A stretch of DNA of 64,000 nucleotides from JALRBM01 sp964615445 (GCA_964615445.1 CAZTOK010000002.1:16945-80944), one strand, 5' to 3'; counted from the stretch's first letter, positions 15,513 to 25,145 are shown. The notes: a model not told the origin generated them from the letters alone. Program-made: numbers and translations.

Positions 15513-17237
15513 TTACATACCGATTTTTATCACATCACCACCAATTGCCTGACGGAAATAGCCATCATGACTCACATATAAAATAGCACCAGAATATTTC
15601 GCAAGCGCCGTTTCAAGCTCTTCAATGCTGGGGAGATCAAGGTGATTAGTTGGCTCATCTAAGATAAGTAGTTGCGGGTCGTTTGCCAGCATTGCAATGA
15701 GTTGAAAACGCGCTTTTTGGCCGCCACTAAGCTTTGAGAGGGGAATATTACCATCACCCTCAGTAAAGAGGTAATCACTCATGAGACTACGGATTTTTGG
15801 CGTACTAATGGTCAAGTTTCTATCAAGATACATGCGTTCAATAGCTTCTTGAAGCGGCATGGCGAAGTAGGTAGGCGATATCTCTTGCTCATAAATACCA
15901 ATGCGGACGTGCGAATCAAGGGAGATGTCACCCGAAAATAGCTTGACGCCAGAGGAGAGCTCAGCGTTCTCTTGAGTCAGAGCATCTGCAGCCCGAGGAC
16001 CAGACACCGAGCCGTTTCGAGAGGGAGGGGGCTGCGTTCCCGCATTAAGGAGCGCTTTAATAAGCGTCGTTTTTCCGGCACCATTCCGCCCGCGAAGCTC
16101 CAACGCTTCACCTTCACGAAGATCGATATTTATACCCGAAAAAAGCGGTGTATTTCCATATCCTAAGCTTAAATCAGTTGCTCGAACTAACACGTGTTTG
16201 CTGCGCGATTCCTCATTTTTGAGGTTCATGCGAATGTTTTTTGCCTTAAATTTACCGTATTGGGCCGCCGTTTTATAATTCAAGTTCGCTGCTGATTCTT
16301 TATCTATCCAGAAAGTCGGCTTTTCTTTGGTTTGCAGCTCAGCTAACTCTTTTCGTGATCGCTCTTCAAGGCCTTTAAAGCGCTGGATTGTGCCAGGATT
16401 ACGTGACTTTTCTTTCAGTCGCTGATAGTCAAGCACTTTTACTTTCAAATTGGCAATGCGTCGTTCAATAAGCTCAAATTCGTTCATTTGGCTTCCGGTA
16501 CTAACAGCATTTTGTTTTAAATATGCATCATAGTTGCCCTTATAGCTTGCGTTTTCACCATCTTTTAACTCTACGATGCGGTCAACTTCTTTTAATACAT
16601 CACGGTCGTGCGTAATGACAAGCATAGCCTCAGGCGCGCTGCGCATCCACTCAATAAATTGCGCTTTTGCCACATAGTCCATATGATTGGTTGGCTCGTC
16701 AATAAGCGCTAAATCTGCCTTAGAGTGCATAATCTTCACCACTTCAACAAGGCGCTTTTGTCCACCAGAAAGTGTTGAAAACTCACGATGTGCAATACCG
16801 CTCAACTGAAAATTATCAAGTTCACGTTCAATTTGCTCTTCAATTTGGTAGAATCCCTTATCGTCAAACCGCTGCAAAGCTTCGGTATATTCGTTAATTT
16901 TACGCATATCATCGCCCATAGTCTCTGGATACGTTTCGATGGTATGACTTAGTTCGCTATATTCAGGTAGGCCGCCGAGTACGTATTGCAACACTGTCAT
17001 TCCACCTAAATCATGATGCTCCTGGGCTGTCGCAACCACTACCGTACCACGCTTAAAAACAACCTCACCGGTAAAATCTTTATCGGTACCTGCCAATATT
17101 CCAAATAATGTTGATTTTCCCACTCCATTGCGACCCACTACGCCTATTTTTTCACCATCACTAATACTAAACTTAATCCCATGCATAAGCTGCTTGGGCC
17201 CAAAGCTTTTTTCAGTCACAGTAATATCAGCGATCAT
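15513..17237 (-). CDS. ABC-F family ATPase (ribosome-associated)
   Basis: 574 residues with two ABC cassettes and no membrane segments. First cassette: Walker A GRNGVGKST, signature LSGGQKRLVEV, Walker B ALIDEPTNHMD. Second: GRNGAGKTT, LSGGQKARFQL, LLILDEPTNHLD. The linker (about residues 235-320) is charged and helical as in translation-factor ABC-F proteins (EttA, Uup, antibiotic-protection types), which act in the ribosomal E site. Which subclass it is cannot be read. Start MIADITV at 17237, nine bases after a TATACT box. Confidence 0.92.
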   Translation of the reverse strand: MIADITVTEKSFGPKQLMHGIKFSISDGEKIGVVGRNGVGKSTLFGILAGTDKDFTGEVVFKRGTVVVATAQEHHDLGGMTVLQYVLGGLPEYSELSHTIETYPETMGDDMRKINEYTEALQRFDDKGFYQIEEQIERELDNFQLSGIAHREFSTLSGGQKRLVEVVKIMHSKADLALIDEPTNHMDYVAKAQFIEWMRSAPEAMLVITHDRDVLKEVDRIVELKDGENASYKGNYDAYLKQNAVSTGSQMNEFELIERRIANLKVKVLDYQRLKEKSRNPGTIQRFKGLEERSRKELAELQTKEKPTFWIDKESAANLNYKTAAQYGKFKAKNIRMNLKNEESRSKHVLVRATDLSLGYGNTPLFSGINIDLREGEALELRGRNGAGKTTLIKALLNAGTQPPPSRNGSVSGPRAADALTQENAELSSGVKLFSGDISLDSHVRIGIYEQEISPTYFAMPLQEAIERMYLDRNLTISTPKIRSLMSDYLFTEGDGNIPLSKLSGGQKARFQLIAMLANDPQLLILDEPTNHLDLPSIEELETALAKYSGAILYVSHDGYFRQAIGGDVIKIGM

Positions 17238-17346
17238 ATCTGTTAGAGTATACCACACACAAATTGACAGTGTAGAAGAGAAAAGATATTATCCAAATGC
17301 GATAAATATCCTCGAAAGAGACATACACCTTCTGAACGGAGTGGTT

Positions 17347-17652
17347 ATGCCGGATTTTGAGGTCGATCGGCTACACATTGTCGGCACGGAATATACTGGT
17401 AATCCAACAATGCAGATACTTTTTCAAGAACTTTGGAAAGGCATTCCATTGTTTTGCGATATTACCTTCAAAATGGGTGGAGATACCTGGGAGTTAGGTC
17501 GTCTCATTGCGCTTACGATTGATCCAGTTGACATGAATAAAATTATGTTTATAGCCCACCAAAGCAGCGCGCCGTATCGTACAGGATATATAGTTGAATA
17601 CGAGGGCACGCTCTGGCTTGACGACATTGAGCCGGAAATGACCTTTTGGTAG
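17347..17652 (+). CDS. Hypothetical protein
   Basis: 101 residues from the ATG at 17347 (MPDFEVDRLHIVG), preceded by CGGAG at ribosome-site distance. No family, signal peptide or membrane segment recognised. Sequence looks like a compact beta-rich domain (ELGRLIALTIDPVDMNKIMFIAH), ending GTLWLDDIEPEMTFW. Divergent from the ABC-F gene and closed by a long hairpin. Confidence 0.55.
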   Translation: MPDFEVDRLHIVGTEYTGNPTMQILFQELWKGIPLFCDITFKMGGDTWELGRLIALTIDPVDMNKIMFIAHQSSAPYRTGYIVEYEGTLWLDDIEPEMTFW

Positions 17653-17671
17653 TGCTTGCTTTATCGCCTTA

Positions 17672-17714
17672 GTGTATAAGTGAGCCGCCTTCACTTGGCG
17701 ACTCACTTATACAC
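17672..17714 (+). terminator. Terminator hairpin
   Basis: GTGTATAAGTGAG and CTCACTTATACAC, 13 bp, around an inner CCGCC/GGCGA pairing. Separates the 17347 gene from the leaderless promoter at 17732. Confidence 0.7.
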
Positions 17715-17731
17715 ATTTATCTCTAGTACGC

Positions 17732-17737
17732 TACAAT
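17732..17737 (+). promoter_or_regulatory. -10 box TACAAT of a leaderless gene
   Basis: Seven bases before the ATG at 17745; no ribosome site. Confidence 0.5.
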
Positions 17738-17744
17738 TGAAATA

Positions 17745-18593
17745 ATGAAACATTCCATCCACCTCTCATCAGGAACGGTCCATTACTGGACCTATGGTGA
17801 TGCAAAAAAGCCTGCGCTTATTATGGTTCATGGCTTTCGAGGAACGCACCATGGACTTGAGTTGATCGCTTATGAATTATCCGATTTTTATGTGATTATT
17901 CCAGACTTACCGGGTTTTGGTGAAAGTGAACCTATTGAAAAGCATAACCTTACCGGATATACGACTTTTTTGGCAGCTTTCATAAAAGCGCTTGACCTTA
18001 AAGAACCGCCGATTCTTTTAGGTCACTCGTTTGGAAGTATTATTGCTAGCCACTTTGCCGCTGAATATCCGACGTTGATACGCAAACTTATTCTTATTAA
18101 TCCCATCAGTGCACCGGCGCTTGAAGGACCGAAGGCTGTCATGACTAAACTTGCTATTTTTTACTACTGGCTCGGACGAAAGTTGCCTCGAAAAGCAAGT
18201 CACCTGTGGCTCTCAGCGAGGCCGATCGTACTTGGTATGAGCATTACCATGACAAAAACGAAAGACAAAGCGACCCGACGCTATATTCACAATCAACATT
18301 TAACCCACTTTAGCTCATTTAACGATCCGGGTGTTGTTGCAGAAGCTTTTAAGACTTCAATAAGTCATACGGTTGCTGAAAAGGCCGAGCATATTGTCAC
18401 GCCGACACTTCTTATTGTTGGCGAAAAAGACGACATTACGCCACTCGAAAAACAGCATGAAATCCATACAACTATTGCAAGTAGCGAGCTATTTGTTATT
18501 GAAAATGTAGGACATCTTATTCACTACGAAACGCCGAAAAAGGCAGCGGAGGCGATTACAATGTTTCTACGAGCGCCCGGGATGTCGCAATAA
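17745..18593 (+). CDS. Alpha/beta hydrolase
   Basis: 282 residues. Oxyanion-hole motif MVHGFRG near residue 30, nucleophile elbow GHSFGS near residue 97, acid in VGEKDDITP and histidine in VGHLIHYETP complete a Ser-Asp-His triad in family order. Cytoplasmic; probable esterase or lipase-like enzyme of unknown substrate. The 3' end overlaps the convergent glycosyltransferase by 38 bases. Leaderless start. Confidence 0.88.
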   Translation: MKHSIHLSSGTVHYWTYGDAKKPALIMVHGFRGTHHGLELIAYELSDFYVIIPDLPGFGESEPIEKHNLTGYTTFLAAFIKALDLKEPPILLGHSFGSIIASHFAAEYPTLIRKLILINPISAPALEGPKAVMTKLAIFYYWLGRKLPRKASHLWLSARPIVLGMSITMTKTKDKATRRYIHNQHLTHFSSFNDPGVVAEAFKTSISHTVAEKAEHIVTPTLLIVGEKDDITPLEKQHEIHTTIASSELFVIENVGHLIHYETPKKAAEAITMFLRAPGMSQ

Positions 18594-19743
18594 GTTTACT
18601 ATAAATAGACTCAAACTCATCGAGCGTGTGTTGAATGTCATGTGTGGTCGCGATAGCAAGACTTGCTTTACTGAACTTGGTGCGAAGCTTTGGATCCTCG
18701 ATAATTTTTTGCAAGGCTACAGCAATTTGTTCGTCATTGTCCTGCTGACAAAGGTAGCCGTTCACATCGTCTTGACAGAGTTCTCTTAGAGCACCGGCAT
18801 CAACTGCTACGACAGGTTGACCGCTTGCCATAGCTTCAAGCATAGAAATACTTTGAAGCTCAGCGGGCGACGGCATGCAAAAAACAGTGCCCACGCGATG
18901 TAAAGCCACGATTTCTTCATCAGTAACTTTACCGGTAAAGGTGACATGTGAAGCAAGAGACAAATCATGTGCATAACGTTTCAATTCATCTATGTCCGTA
19001 CCGCCGCCAACAATCAACAAATGCGAACCAGTTTGCTCTTGAATGCGTGAAAATGCTTTTAACAGGACGGGAATATGCTTTTCAGAATCGAGTCGGCCAA
19101 CATAGGTAACGATTGGTTTATCCTCTGGAATATGAAACTTTTTCATTATTTTTTTATCTGGTTTGGATGGGAAAAAGCGACTTAAATCGATACCGTTTGA
19201 AATTGCGATGACAGGGATAGACATATTTTCGGTATCAAACATATCAATCGCGGCTTTCGTAGGCATAGTGACACAGTCCGACTTTGAGTGGAAACGACGG
19301 CCATATTCGTGCAACATATAGCTGATAGGACGTGCAAACGGCGCTAGCAGCTTCATGTTGTCGAGTAAGTTTTCTGGAATGGCATGATTAGTGCTAACAA
19401 TCGGAATACCCATTTTGTTGCCATATTTCATGGCCGCTTGACCAATCCACATTAGCATTTGAATATGAATGACATCAGGTTGGAATTCTTTGATAATCTC
19501 TTTTACATCGCGCTGCGGCGTAAGAGAGATACGCATATTTTGATAAAACGGAAAGGGGATTGACGGTGTGCGGATAATTTTATAATTCCCATCCCACTCC
19601 TCGTCACGTTTTCCAATTTGACTTGGGGCAATTACGAGAACTTCGTGCCCTCGTTCACTTAAGCCTTTAGCAAGGTTGCGGCTAAATGTTGCCACACCAT
19701 TGATCGTAGGCCAATGTAAATCGGCAGCAATCAGGATTTTCAT
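18556..19743 (-). CDS. GT4-family glycosyltransferase
   Basis: 395 residues, two Rossmann lobes. N-terminal MKILIAADLHWPTINGVATFSRNLA with GVATF loop; C-terminal VTYVGRLDSEKHIPVLLKAF, LLIVGGGTD and EAMASGQPVVAVDAGALRE, the E-x7-E region of retaining GT-B enzymes. Resembles mannosyl/glucosyl transferases that build phosphoglycolipids. Likely acts at the inner membrane face. Start at the ATG at 19743, nine bases from a minus-strand TATAAT. Divergent from a second GT4 gene, suggesting joint work on one surface glycan or glycolipid. Confidence 0.9.
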   Translation of the reverse strand: MKILIAADLHWPTINGVATFSRNLAKGLSERGHEVLVIAPSQIGKRDEEWDGNYKIIRTPSIPFPFYQNMRISLTPQRDVKEIIKEFQPDVIHIQMLMWIGQAAMKYGNKMGIPIVSTNHAIPENLLDNMKLLAPFARPISYMLHEYGRRFHSKSDCVTMPTKAAIDMFDTENMSIPVIAISNGIDLSRFFPSKPDKKIMKKFHIPEDKPIVTYVGRLDSEKHIPVLLKAFSRIQEQTGSHLLIVGGGTDIDELKRYAHDLSLASHVTFTGKVTDEEIVALHRVGTVFCMPSPAELQSISMLEAMASGQPVVAVDAGALRELCQDDVNGYLCQQDNDEQIAVALQKIIEDPKLRTKFSKASLAIATTHDIQHTLDEFESIYSKLIATSRALVETL

Positions 19744-19797
19744 ATGTAAGCTATTATAGCATGCAGCCCCGAGGGCATGATACACTTTAGTGTAGTT

Positions 19798-20889
19798 ATG
19801 AAACTATTTTTTGATGCCCGCTACATTCGTACCGACGTGTACGACGGCATTAGCCGTTATAGTGCCGAACTTGGAGCTGCCGTTGCAAAACAGCACAAAG
19901 ATACAACATTCCTCATCTGTAAAGAGGAACAAAAAAAGTTTTTGCCTAAAGGCGCTAAAACGCTTCTTTTTCATGATGTTGAATCACCAATGGAGATGTT
20001 TGCTAGCCTAAAGCTAAACACGTATAAGCCTGATGTTGTGTTTAGTCCTATGCAAACGATGGGTAGTTTTGGCCGAAAATTTAAGCTGATTTTAACGCTT
20101 CATGATATGATCTATTACCGCCACCGCACGCCGCCAGCACAGCTACAACCCTATGTTAAGCTGGGTTGGAGATTATTTCACCTAGCGTATTGGCCACAGC
20201 GCCTTGTACTTAACAGTGCTGACTTGATTGCGACCGTAAGTCAAACCAGCCGACAAGATATTGAGCATGCTAAACTTACCAAGCGACCGCTCATTGTGGT
20301 GTCTAACGCACCACGCGACTTGTCGGAATTTCTCAAAAAGCCAAAAACCGCGCAAAAAAAAGCACCAAAAAACCTTATTTATATGGGTTGGTTTAGGGAA
20401 TATAAAAATGTAGAGTTGCTTGTCCGTGGCTTAACGTTTTTACCCGATCACACACTTCATCTGTTGAGCCGCATTACTGAAGAACGAAAAAATCAGCTCC
20501 TAAAAGGCATCGACGAATCGGTCAAAAAACGTGTGGTATTTCATAATGGCGTGAGTGACAAAAAATACGCCGAACTTTTGGTCGACGATGCATTATTAGT
20601 GACAGCTAGCCTTGATGAAGGCTATGGTTTATCAGTGGCAGAAGCATTCTCTGTCAGCGTTCCGGCCGTAGTGAGCGATTTACCTATTTTTCACGAAGTA
20701 GCAGGGGAGGGTGCATTGTATTTTGACCCTAAAAATGCACATGATTATGCCGAAAAGGTCAAAGAGGCGTCAAAAGTAGCAACTTATAACCACCTTGCCA
20801 AAAAAGGACATGAGCATATGGCTCAGTTTACCTGGGAGGCATCCACCGCCCGTCTTATTAAAAACGCCAAACATCTCTTACAAAAATAA
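19798..20889 (+). CDS. GT4-family glycosyltransferase
   Basis: 363 residues. N-terminal FDARYIRTDVYDGISRYSAELG is the GIGRY-like donor/acceptor loop of mannosyltransferase-like GT4 enzymes; LILTLHDMIYYRHR follows, and the C-terminal lobe has LIYMGWFREYKNVELLVRGL and LVTASLDEGYGLSVAEAFSVSVPAVVSD, with the EGYG-x4-E region. Divergent partner of the 18556 gene with only 54 bases between the starts. Start at the ATG at 19798. Confidence 0.88.
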   Translation: MKLFFDARYIRTDVYDGISRYSAELGAAVAKQHKDTTFLICKEEQKKFLPKGAKTLLFHDVESPMEMFASLKLNTYKPDVVFSPMQTMGSFGRKFKLILTLHDMIYYRHRTPPAQLQPYVKLGWRLFHLAYWPQRLVLNSADLIATVSQTSRQDIEHAKLTKRPLIVVSNAPRDLSEFLKKPKTAQKKAPKNLIYMGWFREYKNVELLVRGLTFLPDHTLHLLSRITEERKNQLLKGIDESVKKRVVFHNGVSDKKYAELLVDDALLVTASLDEGYGLSVAEAFSVSVPAVVSDLPIFHEVAGEGALYFDPKNAHDYAEKVKEASKVATYNHLAKKGHEHMAQFTWEASTARLIKNAKHLLQK

Positions 20890-20901
20890 TAGAGCCCGAC
20901 C

Positions 20902-22005
20902 TTACCGTAAGGCAACATAGTATTCTATCATGTCGCTAATTTTGGCTTTACACTTTTCCATAGCCGACAATCGTACCCATTCGTTAGGTTGATGCATCGC
21001 AGTTTTGTTGCCGGGCCCGTAAATCATCATAGGAATGCCATGCTCGTGAAAAGCAAACTGATCCGTTGCGCCAATAAACGCCTTAATCGGCAGAGCAGTT
21101 TGTTGTGCAGCTCTATAAATAGCAGCATTTTCGTCGCATTTAGTTGGAGAGGGCTCCCATGATTGAACGATTTCAAAATCGTACTCCTCAGCAAAGCCCT
21201 TACGTACGGCGTCCAGCTCATCCTTGAACTGAGGAGTAATACGTAAGTTAAACACTCCCTCTGCTATTTCAGGAACAACGTTAGCAGCAGCCCCTGCACC
21301 GATAACTGTGGGATTAATAGTAGGAACATCGAGCATATCATCCTTATACAACAAACCCCACTGTTCTCGTATTCTAGGTAGATCCACCACAAAGTGTCCT
21401 AGCTTCTCAATTGCCGTCTTTTCAGAATAAATCTCTGATGCATGACCACCAGGCCCGCGTGCTCTTATATGCCACAATGTATCACCACGATGACCTACGC
21501 CAATAGAGTCGCCGTCAGTAGGTTCTAGAATAAGCCCTCCGACGGTTTCATAACGTTTTTTTAAGTCGTCAGCTAAATTTTCTAGTAGCAGAAGGCTTCC
21601 CGAACCATCCGTTTCTTCATCAGCAGAGAACATAAACCATAAATCACAGTCCGGCGGATTATAACAAGCCTCTCTTACTAAATCAAGCATTACAGCAAGG
21701 CCTGATTTCATGTCACTAACACCCAGTCCTGTCAGCTTATCATCATCAAAAGGATATGATTGCAGTTTGAAAGGGTTAGTTGTCCATTCTTTAGTTGGAG
21801 GTACAGTGTCAAGATGACCATTTAAAATAAAAGCTCTGCTACGATCTTTGCCTTTTATCCATGTCGCTATGTTGTTTTCGTAGCGAAGTACGTTCAACCT
21901 ACCACCATTTAAGTAAGCTTCGATATAGCCAGCGAGCCACTTTTCTTTACCGCTTGGAGAGGGAATACTAACTATATCGTGAAGAATATTGTATGCTTCT
22001 ATCAC
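20902..22005 (-). CDS. M20-family zinc peptidase/deacylase
   Basis: 367 residues. Metal-binding landmarks: NGHLDTVPP, GLGVSDMKSGLAVML, SADEETDGSG (catalytic Glu pair) and LEPTD; the late histidine is in NKTAMHQPNEWV. The ArgE/DapE/LysK-like layout has a catalytic and a lid domain (RGPGGHASEIY). It removes an acyl group from an amino acid or cleaves a dipeptide in the cytoplasm. The first four bases overlap the end of pyrH, so the pair is co-transcribed. The substrate is not readable; no arginine or lysine synthesis genes are nearby. Confidence 0.85.
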   Translation of the reverse strand: MIEAYNILHDIVSIPSPSGKEKWLAGYIEAYLNGGRLNVLRYENNIATWIKGKDRSRAFILNGHLDTVPPTKEWTTNPFKLQSYPFDDDKLTGLGVSDMKSGLAVMLDLVREACYNPPDCDLWFMFSADEETDGSGSLLLLENLADDLKKRYETVGGLILEPTDGDSIGVGHRGDTLWHIRARGPGGHASEIYSEKTAIEKLGHFVVDLPRIREQWGLLYKDDMLDVPTINPTVIGAGAAANVVPEIAEGVFNLRITPQFKDELDAVRKGFAEEYDFEIVQSWEPSPTKCDENAAIYRAAQQTALPIKAFIGATDQFAFHEHGIPMMIYGPGNKTAMHQPNEWVRLSAMEKCKAKISDMIEYYVALR

Positions 22006-22700
22006 CCGATCGTCGTTCCAATTGGCACACCGCTCACCACCTTTGCAACATTACCTTCTTTTAATAGTTCAAACACGATCACCGGCGTACCGTGCTCGGC
22101 TGCAAGGCCTAGTGCGGCTTTGTCCATCACTCTGATAGCGGGATGTTCAAGCGCTTCTTGGTACGAGAGAGTATCAAACCTTTTCGCTTCCGGCACTCTC
22201 ATAGGATCAGCATCGTATACGCCATCAACCTTTGTTGCCTTCAAAATCGCATCACAATCAAGCTCCAGTGCCAAGTTGACAGCTGCCGTATCAGTTGTCA
22301 GATATGGCCGACCAATACCTCCCGCAATCACTACGACACGTTTTTTATTGAGGTGGCTCAGCGCCCGACGATGCGTAAATTGATCGGCTACTTGGTCGCT
22401 TTTTATATTAGTAAGCGCTCTCGCTTCGAGGCCATTTGCGTTAAATACATCAGTAAGGGCGAGTGCATTCATCATAGTCGCGAGCATACCAATGTTATCG
22501 GCTGTCACCCGGCCAACACCGTTTCCTGCTAATTGTGCGCCTCTTATAAAATTGCCACCACCAATCATGATGACAATTTCCGCATTCTTTACTTTTTGTA
22601 TTTCGCGCGCTATCCATGTCGCCCTAGCTACATCGAAGCCACTTTCAAACTCGCCCTGCAATTGCTCACCCGAGAGCTTTAAAAGGATTCGTCTGTACAT
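22002..22700 (-). CDS. pyrH: UMP kinase
   Basis: 232 residues, amino-acid-kinase fold. MYRRILLKLSGEQLQGE and VIMIGGGNFIRGAQL are the phosphate-binding loops; DNIGMLATMMNALALTDV and ILKATKVDGVYDADP are diagnostic of UMP kinases. Makes UDP from UMP. The TATACT box (22708-22713) lies seven bases from the ATG, so the mRNA should be leaderless. Divergent from smpB across 34 bases and followed by the overlapping M20 peptidase. Confidence 0.96.
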   Translation of the reverse strand: MYRRILLKLSGEQLQGEFESGFDVARATWIAREIQKVKNAEIVIMIGGGNFIRGAQLAGNGVGRVTADNIGMLATMMNALALTDVFNANGLEARALTNIKSDQVADQFTHRRALSHLNKKRVVVIAGGIGRPYLTTDTAAVNLALELDCDAILKATKVDGVYDADPMRVPEAKRFDTLSYQEALEHPAIRVMDKAALGLAAEHGTPVIVFELLKEGNVAKVVSGVPIGTTIG

Positions 22701-22707
22701 ACCCTTT

Positions 22708-22713
22708 AGTATA
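22708..22713 (-). promoter_or_regulatory. -10 box TATACT of leaderless pyrH
   Basis: Seven bases before the ATG. The divergent smpB -10 (TACAAT 22720-22725) lies only seven bases away, so the two promoters may exclude each other. Confidence 0.55.
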
Positions 22714-22734
22714 CTCTGTTACAATAAATAGTAC

Positions 22735-23211
22735 ATGGCCAAGAAACAAAAGAAAAAAGTCGATTCTAAAGCCGTCCTTAACCGAAGGGCTCGCTTCGAT
22801 TACGAACTCGGCGACGAAATAGTTGCCGGTATTTCGCTGACCGGCCCAGAAGTGCGCGCTGCTCGTGACGGTCACGTACAGTTAAAAGGATCGTTCGTAG
22901 CTATACGAAATGACGAACTATGGCTAAATAATGCTAGTTTTAGTTTACGACTCAATCAAAAAGGCCAAGCGAATGCGCGCACAGTCGATACGGCGCCACG
23001 TAAACTACTTGCTAGCCGTAAACAAATCGATACACTTACTACACGTCGTAAAGATGGCATGACCATCGTGCCAACTAAGCTACTGACGACTGGTAAATTT
23101 ATAAAAGTAGTCATTGCGCTTGGAAAAGGAAAGAAGCGATACGATAAACGCGAAACGTTAAAACGTCGTGACCAAGAACGAGAGAGCAATCGAGCCATTC
23201 GAAGAGCATAA
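22735..23211 (+). CDS. smpB: SsrA-binding protein
   Basis: 158 residues. RARFDYELGDEIVAGISLTGPEVRAARDGHVQLKGSFV and DKRETLKRRDQERESNRAIRRA are family hallmarks, including the basic C-terminal tail that enters the ribosomal A site. Works with tmRNA in trans-translation to rescue stalled ribosomes. The tmRNA gene itself is not seen in this window. Start nine bases after TACAAT. Confidence 0.95.
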   Translation: MAKKQKKKVDSKAVLNRRARFDYELGDEIVAGISLTGPEVRAARDGHVQLKGSFVAIRNDELWLNNASFSLRLNQKGQANARTVDTAPRKLLASRKQIDTLTTRRKDGMTIVPTKLLTTGKFIKVVIALGKGKKRYDKRETLKRRDQERESNRAIRRA

Positions 23212-23215
23212 AACT

Positions 23216-23242
23216 CCCCGCTGCTAAAACTGAGCAGCGGGG
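23216..23242. terminator. Bidirectional terminator
   Basis: CCCCGCTGCT and AGCAGCGGGG, 10 bp. Lies between the convergent smpB and 23263 genes. Confidence 0.8.
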
Positions 23243-23262
23243 TGCCTTATTACAAAGGATAT

Positions 23263-23586
23263 CTACAGCTCGTCCTGCTTTACGTTAAACGACATCTGTA
23301 CACGGCCATCGGCAGTAGGCCACATGCGAAGCGCACTTCCGCGTGCAACAGGAAGCGTGCATTCCCAGCTGCCATCAGGATTAAAGTGCAGCTCTACCAC
23401 AAGTCCTGGGAAGAAGTAGTGGCTGAACTCACACAGTTTATGATCCGCCGTTTCACCGGTCCCATTAATGTAGAAGCCCTGTCGAAGAGAGGTACTGCCG
23501 TCCATCTGATCCAGAGAATAACGCAAACCCTCCAAAATACGCGTCCACTCATCGTACCCGGGCTGAGTCATAACGAATGTTGACAC
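23263..23586 (-). CDS. Hypothetical protein
   Basis: 107 residues from a GTG at 23586, supported by AAAGGAG upstream. Not recognised; no signal peptide or membrane segment. Tryptophan and acidic residues are spread throughout; EFSHYFFPGLVVELHFNPDGSWECTLP suggests a beta-sheet domain. Its codons are GC-richer than smpB, and the leader/ribosome-site layout matches the cassette genes. Confidence 0.6.
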   Translation of the reverse strand: MSTFVMTQPGYDEWTRILEGLRYSLDQMDGSTSLRQGFYINGTGETADHKLCEFSHYFFPGLVVELHFNPDGSWECTLPVARGSALRMWPTADGRVQMSFNVKQDEL

Positions 23587-23706
23587 TTCGACTCCTTTGT
23601 CGTCGGCTAATGTATTATTATACCACTTCTACTTCTTAAGCTTGCAAGCCAAGCACAATATATGTTATTAATACTACGTCGTCTACAAACACAAATAGGG
23701 AGTAGG

Positions 23707-24276
23707 ATGTCTGAGGATATAGTAGACCTTATTAGCAGTGGTGCTATTTCACTCAGTGATGTATTCAGACATCAGGCAATTGCATGGCTTCATCCTGACG
23801 CATCGTCACTTCCTCATCAATACGAAATCGACCCACACTACGAAGAACAGGTTAGGTACGCACGGCAAAGGCTCGAACAGCTCTATGCGTTGACTAATGA
23901 TCAATGGGCAGCTATGGCATATCAGAATTACCTTGATCATCAGGAGCTCGCAAGCCAGCTTCAAAGGGATTGGGCTCCACGACTTCAACGATTAGAAGCC
24001 GCGCTCACGCAAGTAAAAGCACTACAAGTAGACAGCATACTTGACCGATTGAAGCTGCGCATCATTGAGCTTCTTGAACGTGGTGTTGCTGATCACCAGC
24101 TCTCCACACTTCAGAGTAGCGAAACCACGTTTGACGTTGCCGCATTCAAGTCACATACGCTTCGTCATGCACAGGAAATATTATCTCGGCGACAACTTGA
24201 GTATGACCTCCACATTAGAAATGTTGCGCAAAAAAATGCTATATTGGATGCACTGCAACGATTGCCGTTTGACTGA
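23707..24276 (+). CDS. Hypothetical alpha-helical protein
   Basis: 189 residues from the ATG at 23707, with GGGAGTAGG just upstream; the frame extends to 23662 without a ribosome site. Almost entirely helical and rich in Gln, Leu and Arg, with probable coiled coil across about residues 60-110 (QRDWAPRLQRLEAALTQVKAL). No signal peptide. Function unknown. Confidence 0.6.
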   Translation: MSEDIVDLISSGAISLSDVFRHQAIAWLHPDASSLPHQYEIDPHYEEQVRYARQRLEQLYALTNDQWAAMAYQNYLDHQELASQLQRDWAPRLQRLEAALTQVKALQVDSILDRLKLRIIELLERGVADHQLSTLQSSETTFDVAAFKSHTLRHAQEILSRRQLEYDLHIRNVAQKNAILDALQRLPFD

Positions 24277-24287
24277 CGATAAGGAGG

Positions 24288-24318
24288 ATTGGGCGAATGA
24301 AGTTTTCGTTCGCCCAAT
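24288..24318 (+). terminator. Terminator hairpin
   Basis: ATTGGGCGAA and TTCGCCCAAT arms, 10 bp. It sits between the 23707 gene and the xth promoter (TATACT 24341-24346). Confidence 0.75.
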
Positions 24319-24353
24319 TCCATAACCCCCCTGAGTGCGCTATACTAAAAACG

Positions 24354-25145
24354 ATGAGAATTTATTCATGGAATGTCAACGGCATTCGCGCCGTTGAAAA
24401 GAAGGGGATGCTGGCTGAATTTTTAGAGAAAGAAAGGCCAGATATTGTCTGTTTTCAAGAAATTAAAGCTCACGAAACCCAACTTGACGTTGAATACCCG
24501 GAATACAAGAAGTTTTGGTATTCAGCCAATCGCAAAGGATACGCCGGCACCGCTATTTGGACAAAAATTCAGCCTCTACGCGTTTCAAATGGACTACCCG
24601 AAGAGCTAGTAAAAAAATACCAGCTCGATAGCGACAAATACGGTGACCCGTCTGACGAGGGCCGAGTCATGCTGGCTGAATTTGAAAAGTTTTATCTTGT
24701 AACAGTATATACACCAAACAGTAAAGGTGATCTTACTCGTCTTACACTTCGGCATAAACAATGGGACCCGGCATTTTTAGAGTTTGTCCAGGAACTTGAA
24801 AAGCAAAAACCAGTATTCTTTTGTGGCGATCTAAACGTTGCTCATACCGAACTTGACCTTGCGAATCCAAAGCCAAATATTGGCAAACACGGCTTCACCT
24901 ATGAAGAGCGCGAGGGATTTGATAATTTTCTTAAAGCTGGCTACGCAGACACTTTCCGTCTATTCGAAAAAGAAGGTGGCCACTATAGTTGGTGGACCCA
25001 TTGGGCAAATGCCAGGGCTCGTAACGTCGGATGGCGCATTGACTACTTCCTTGCTAGCAAGAAGGGCGTAGACATGGTAAAAAAGGCCGAGATCCACACC
25101 GATATTATGGGTTCTGACCATTGCCCAGTGAGCATTGAAGTATGA
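24354..25145 (+). CDS. xth: Exodeoxyribonuclease III / AP endonuclease
   Basis: 263 residues, EEP fold. IYSWNVNGIRA, IVCFQEIKA, FFCGDLNVAHTELDL, WRIDYFLASK and the C-terminal GSDHCPV carry the metal-binding and catalytic Asn, Glu, Asp and His in family order. Cuts at abasic sites in base excision repair. TATACT ends seven bases before the ATG, so it is leaderless. It opens a five-gene operon; its stop overlaps the next start (ATGA). Confidence 0.95.
   Translation: MRIYSWNVNGIRAVEKKGMLAEFLEKERPDIVCFQEIKAHETQLDVEYPEYKKFWYSANRKGYAGTAIWTKIQPLRVSNGLPEELVKKYQLDSDKYGDPSDEGRVMLAEFEKFYLVTVYTPNSKGDLTRLTLRHKQWDPAFLEFVQELEKQKPVFFCGDLNVAHTELDLANPKPNIGKHGFTYEEREGFDNFLKAGYADTFRLFEKEGGHYSWWTHWANARARNVGWRIDYFLASKKGVDMVKKAEIHTDIMGSDHCPVSIEV

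Noticed and set aside
17128..17346. Upstream extension of the 17347 gene
   Set aside because: The extension lies inside the ABC-F gene on the other strand and has no ribosome site.
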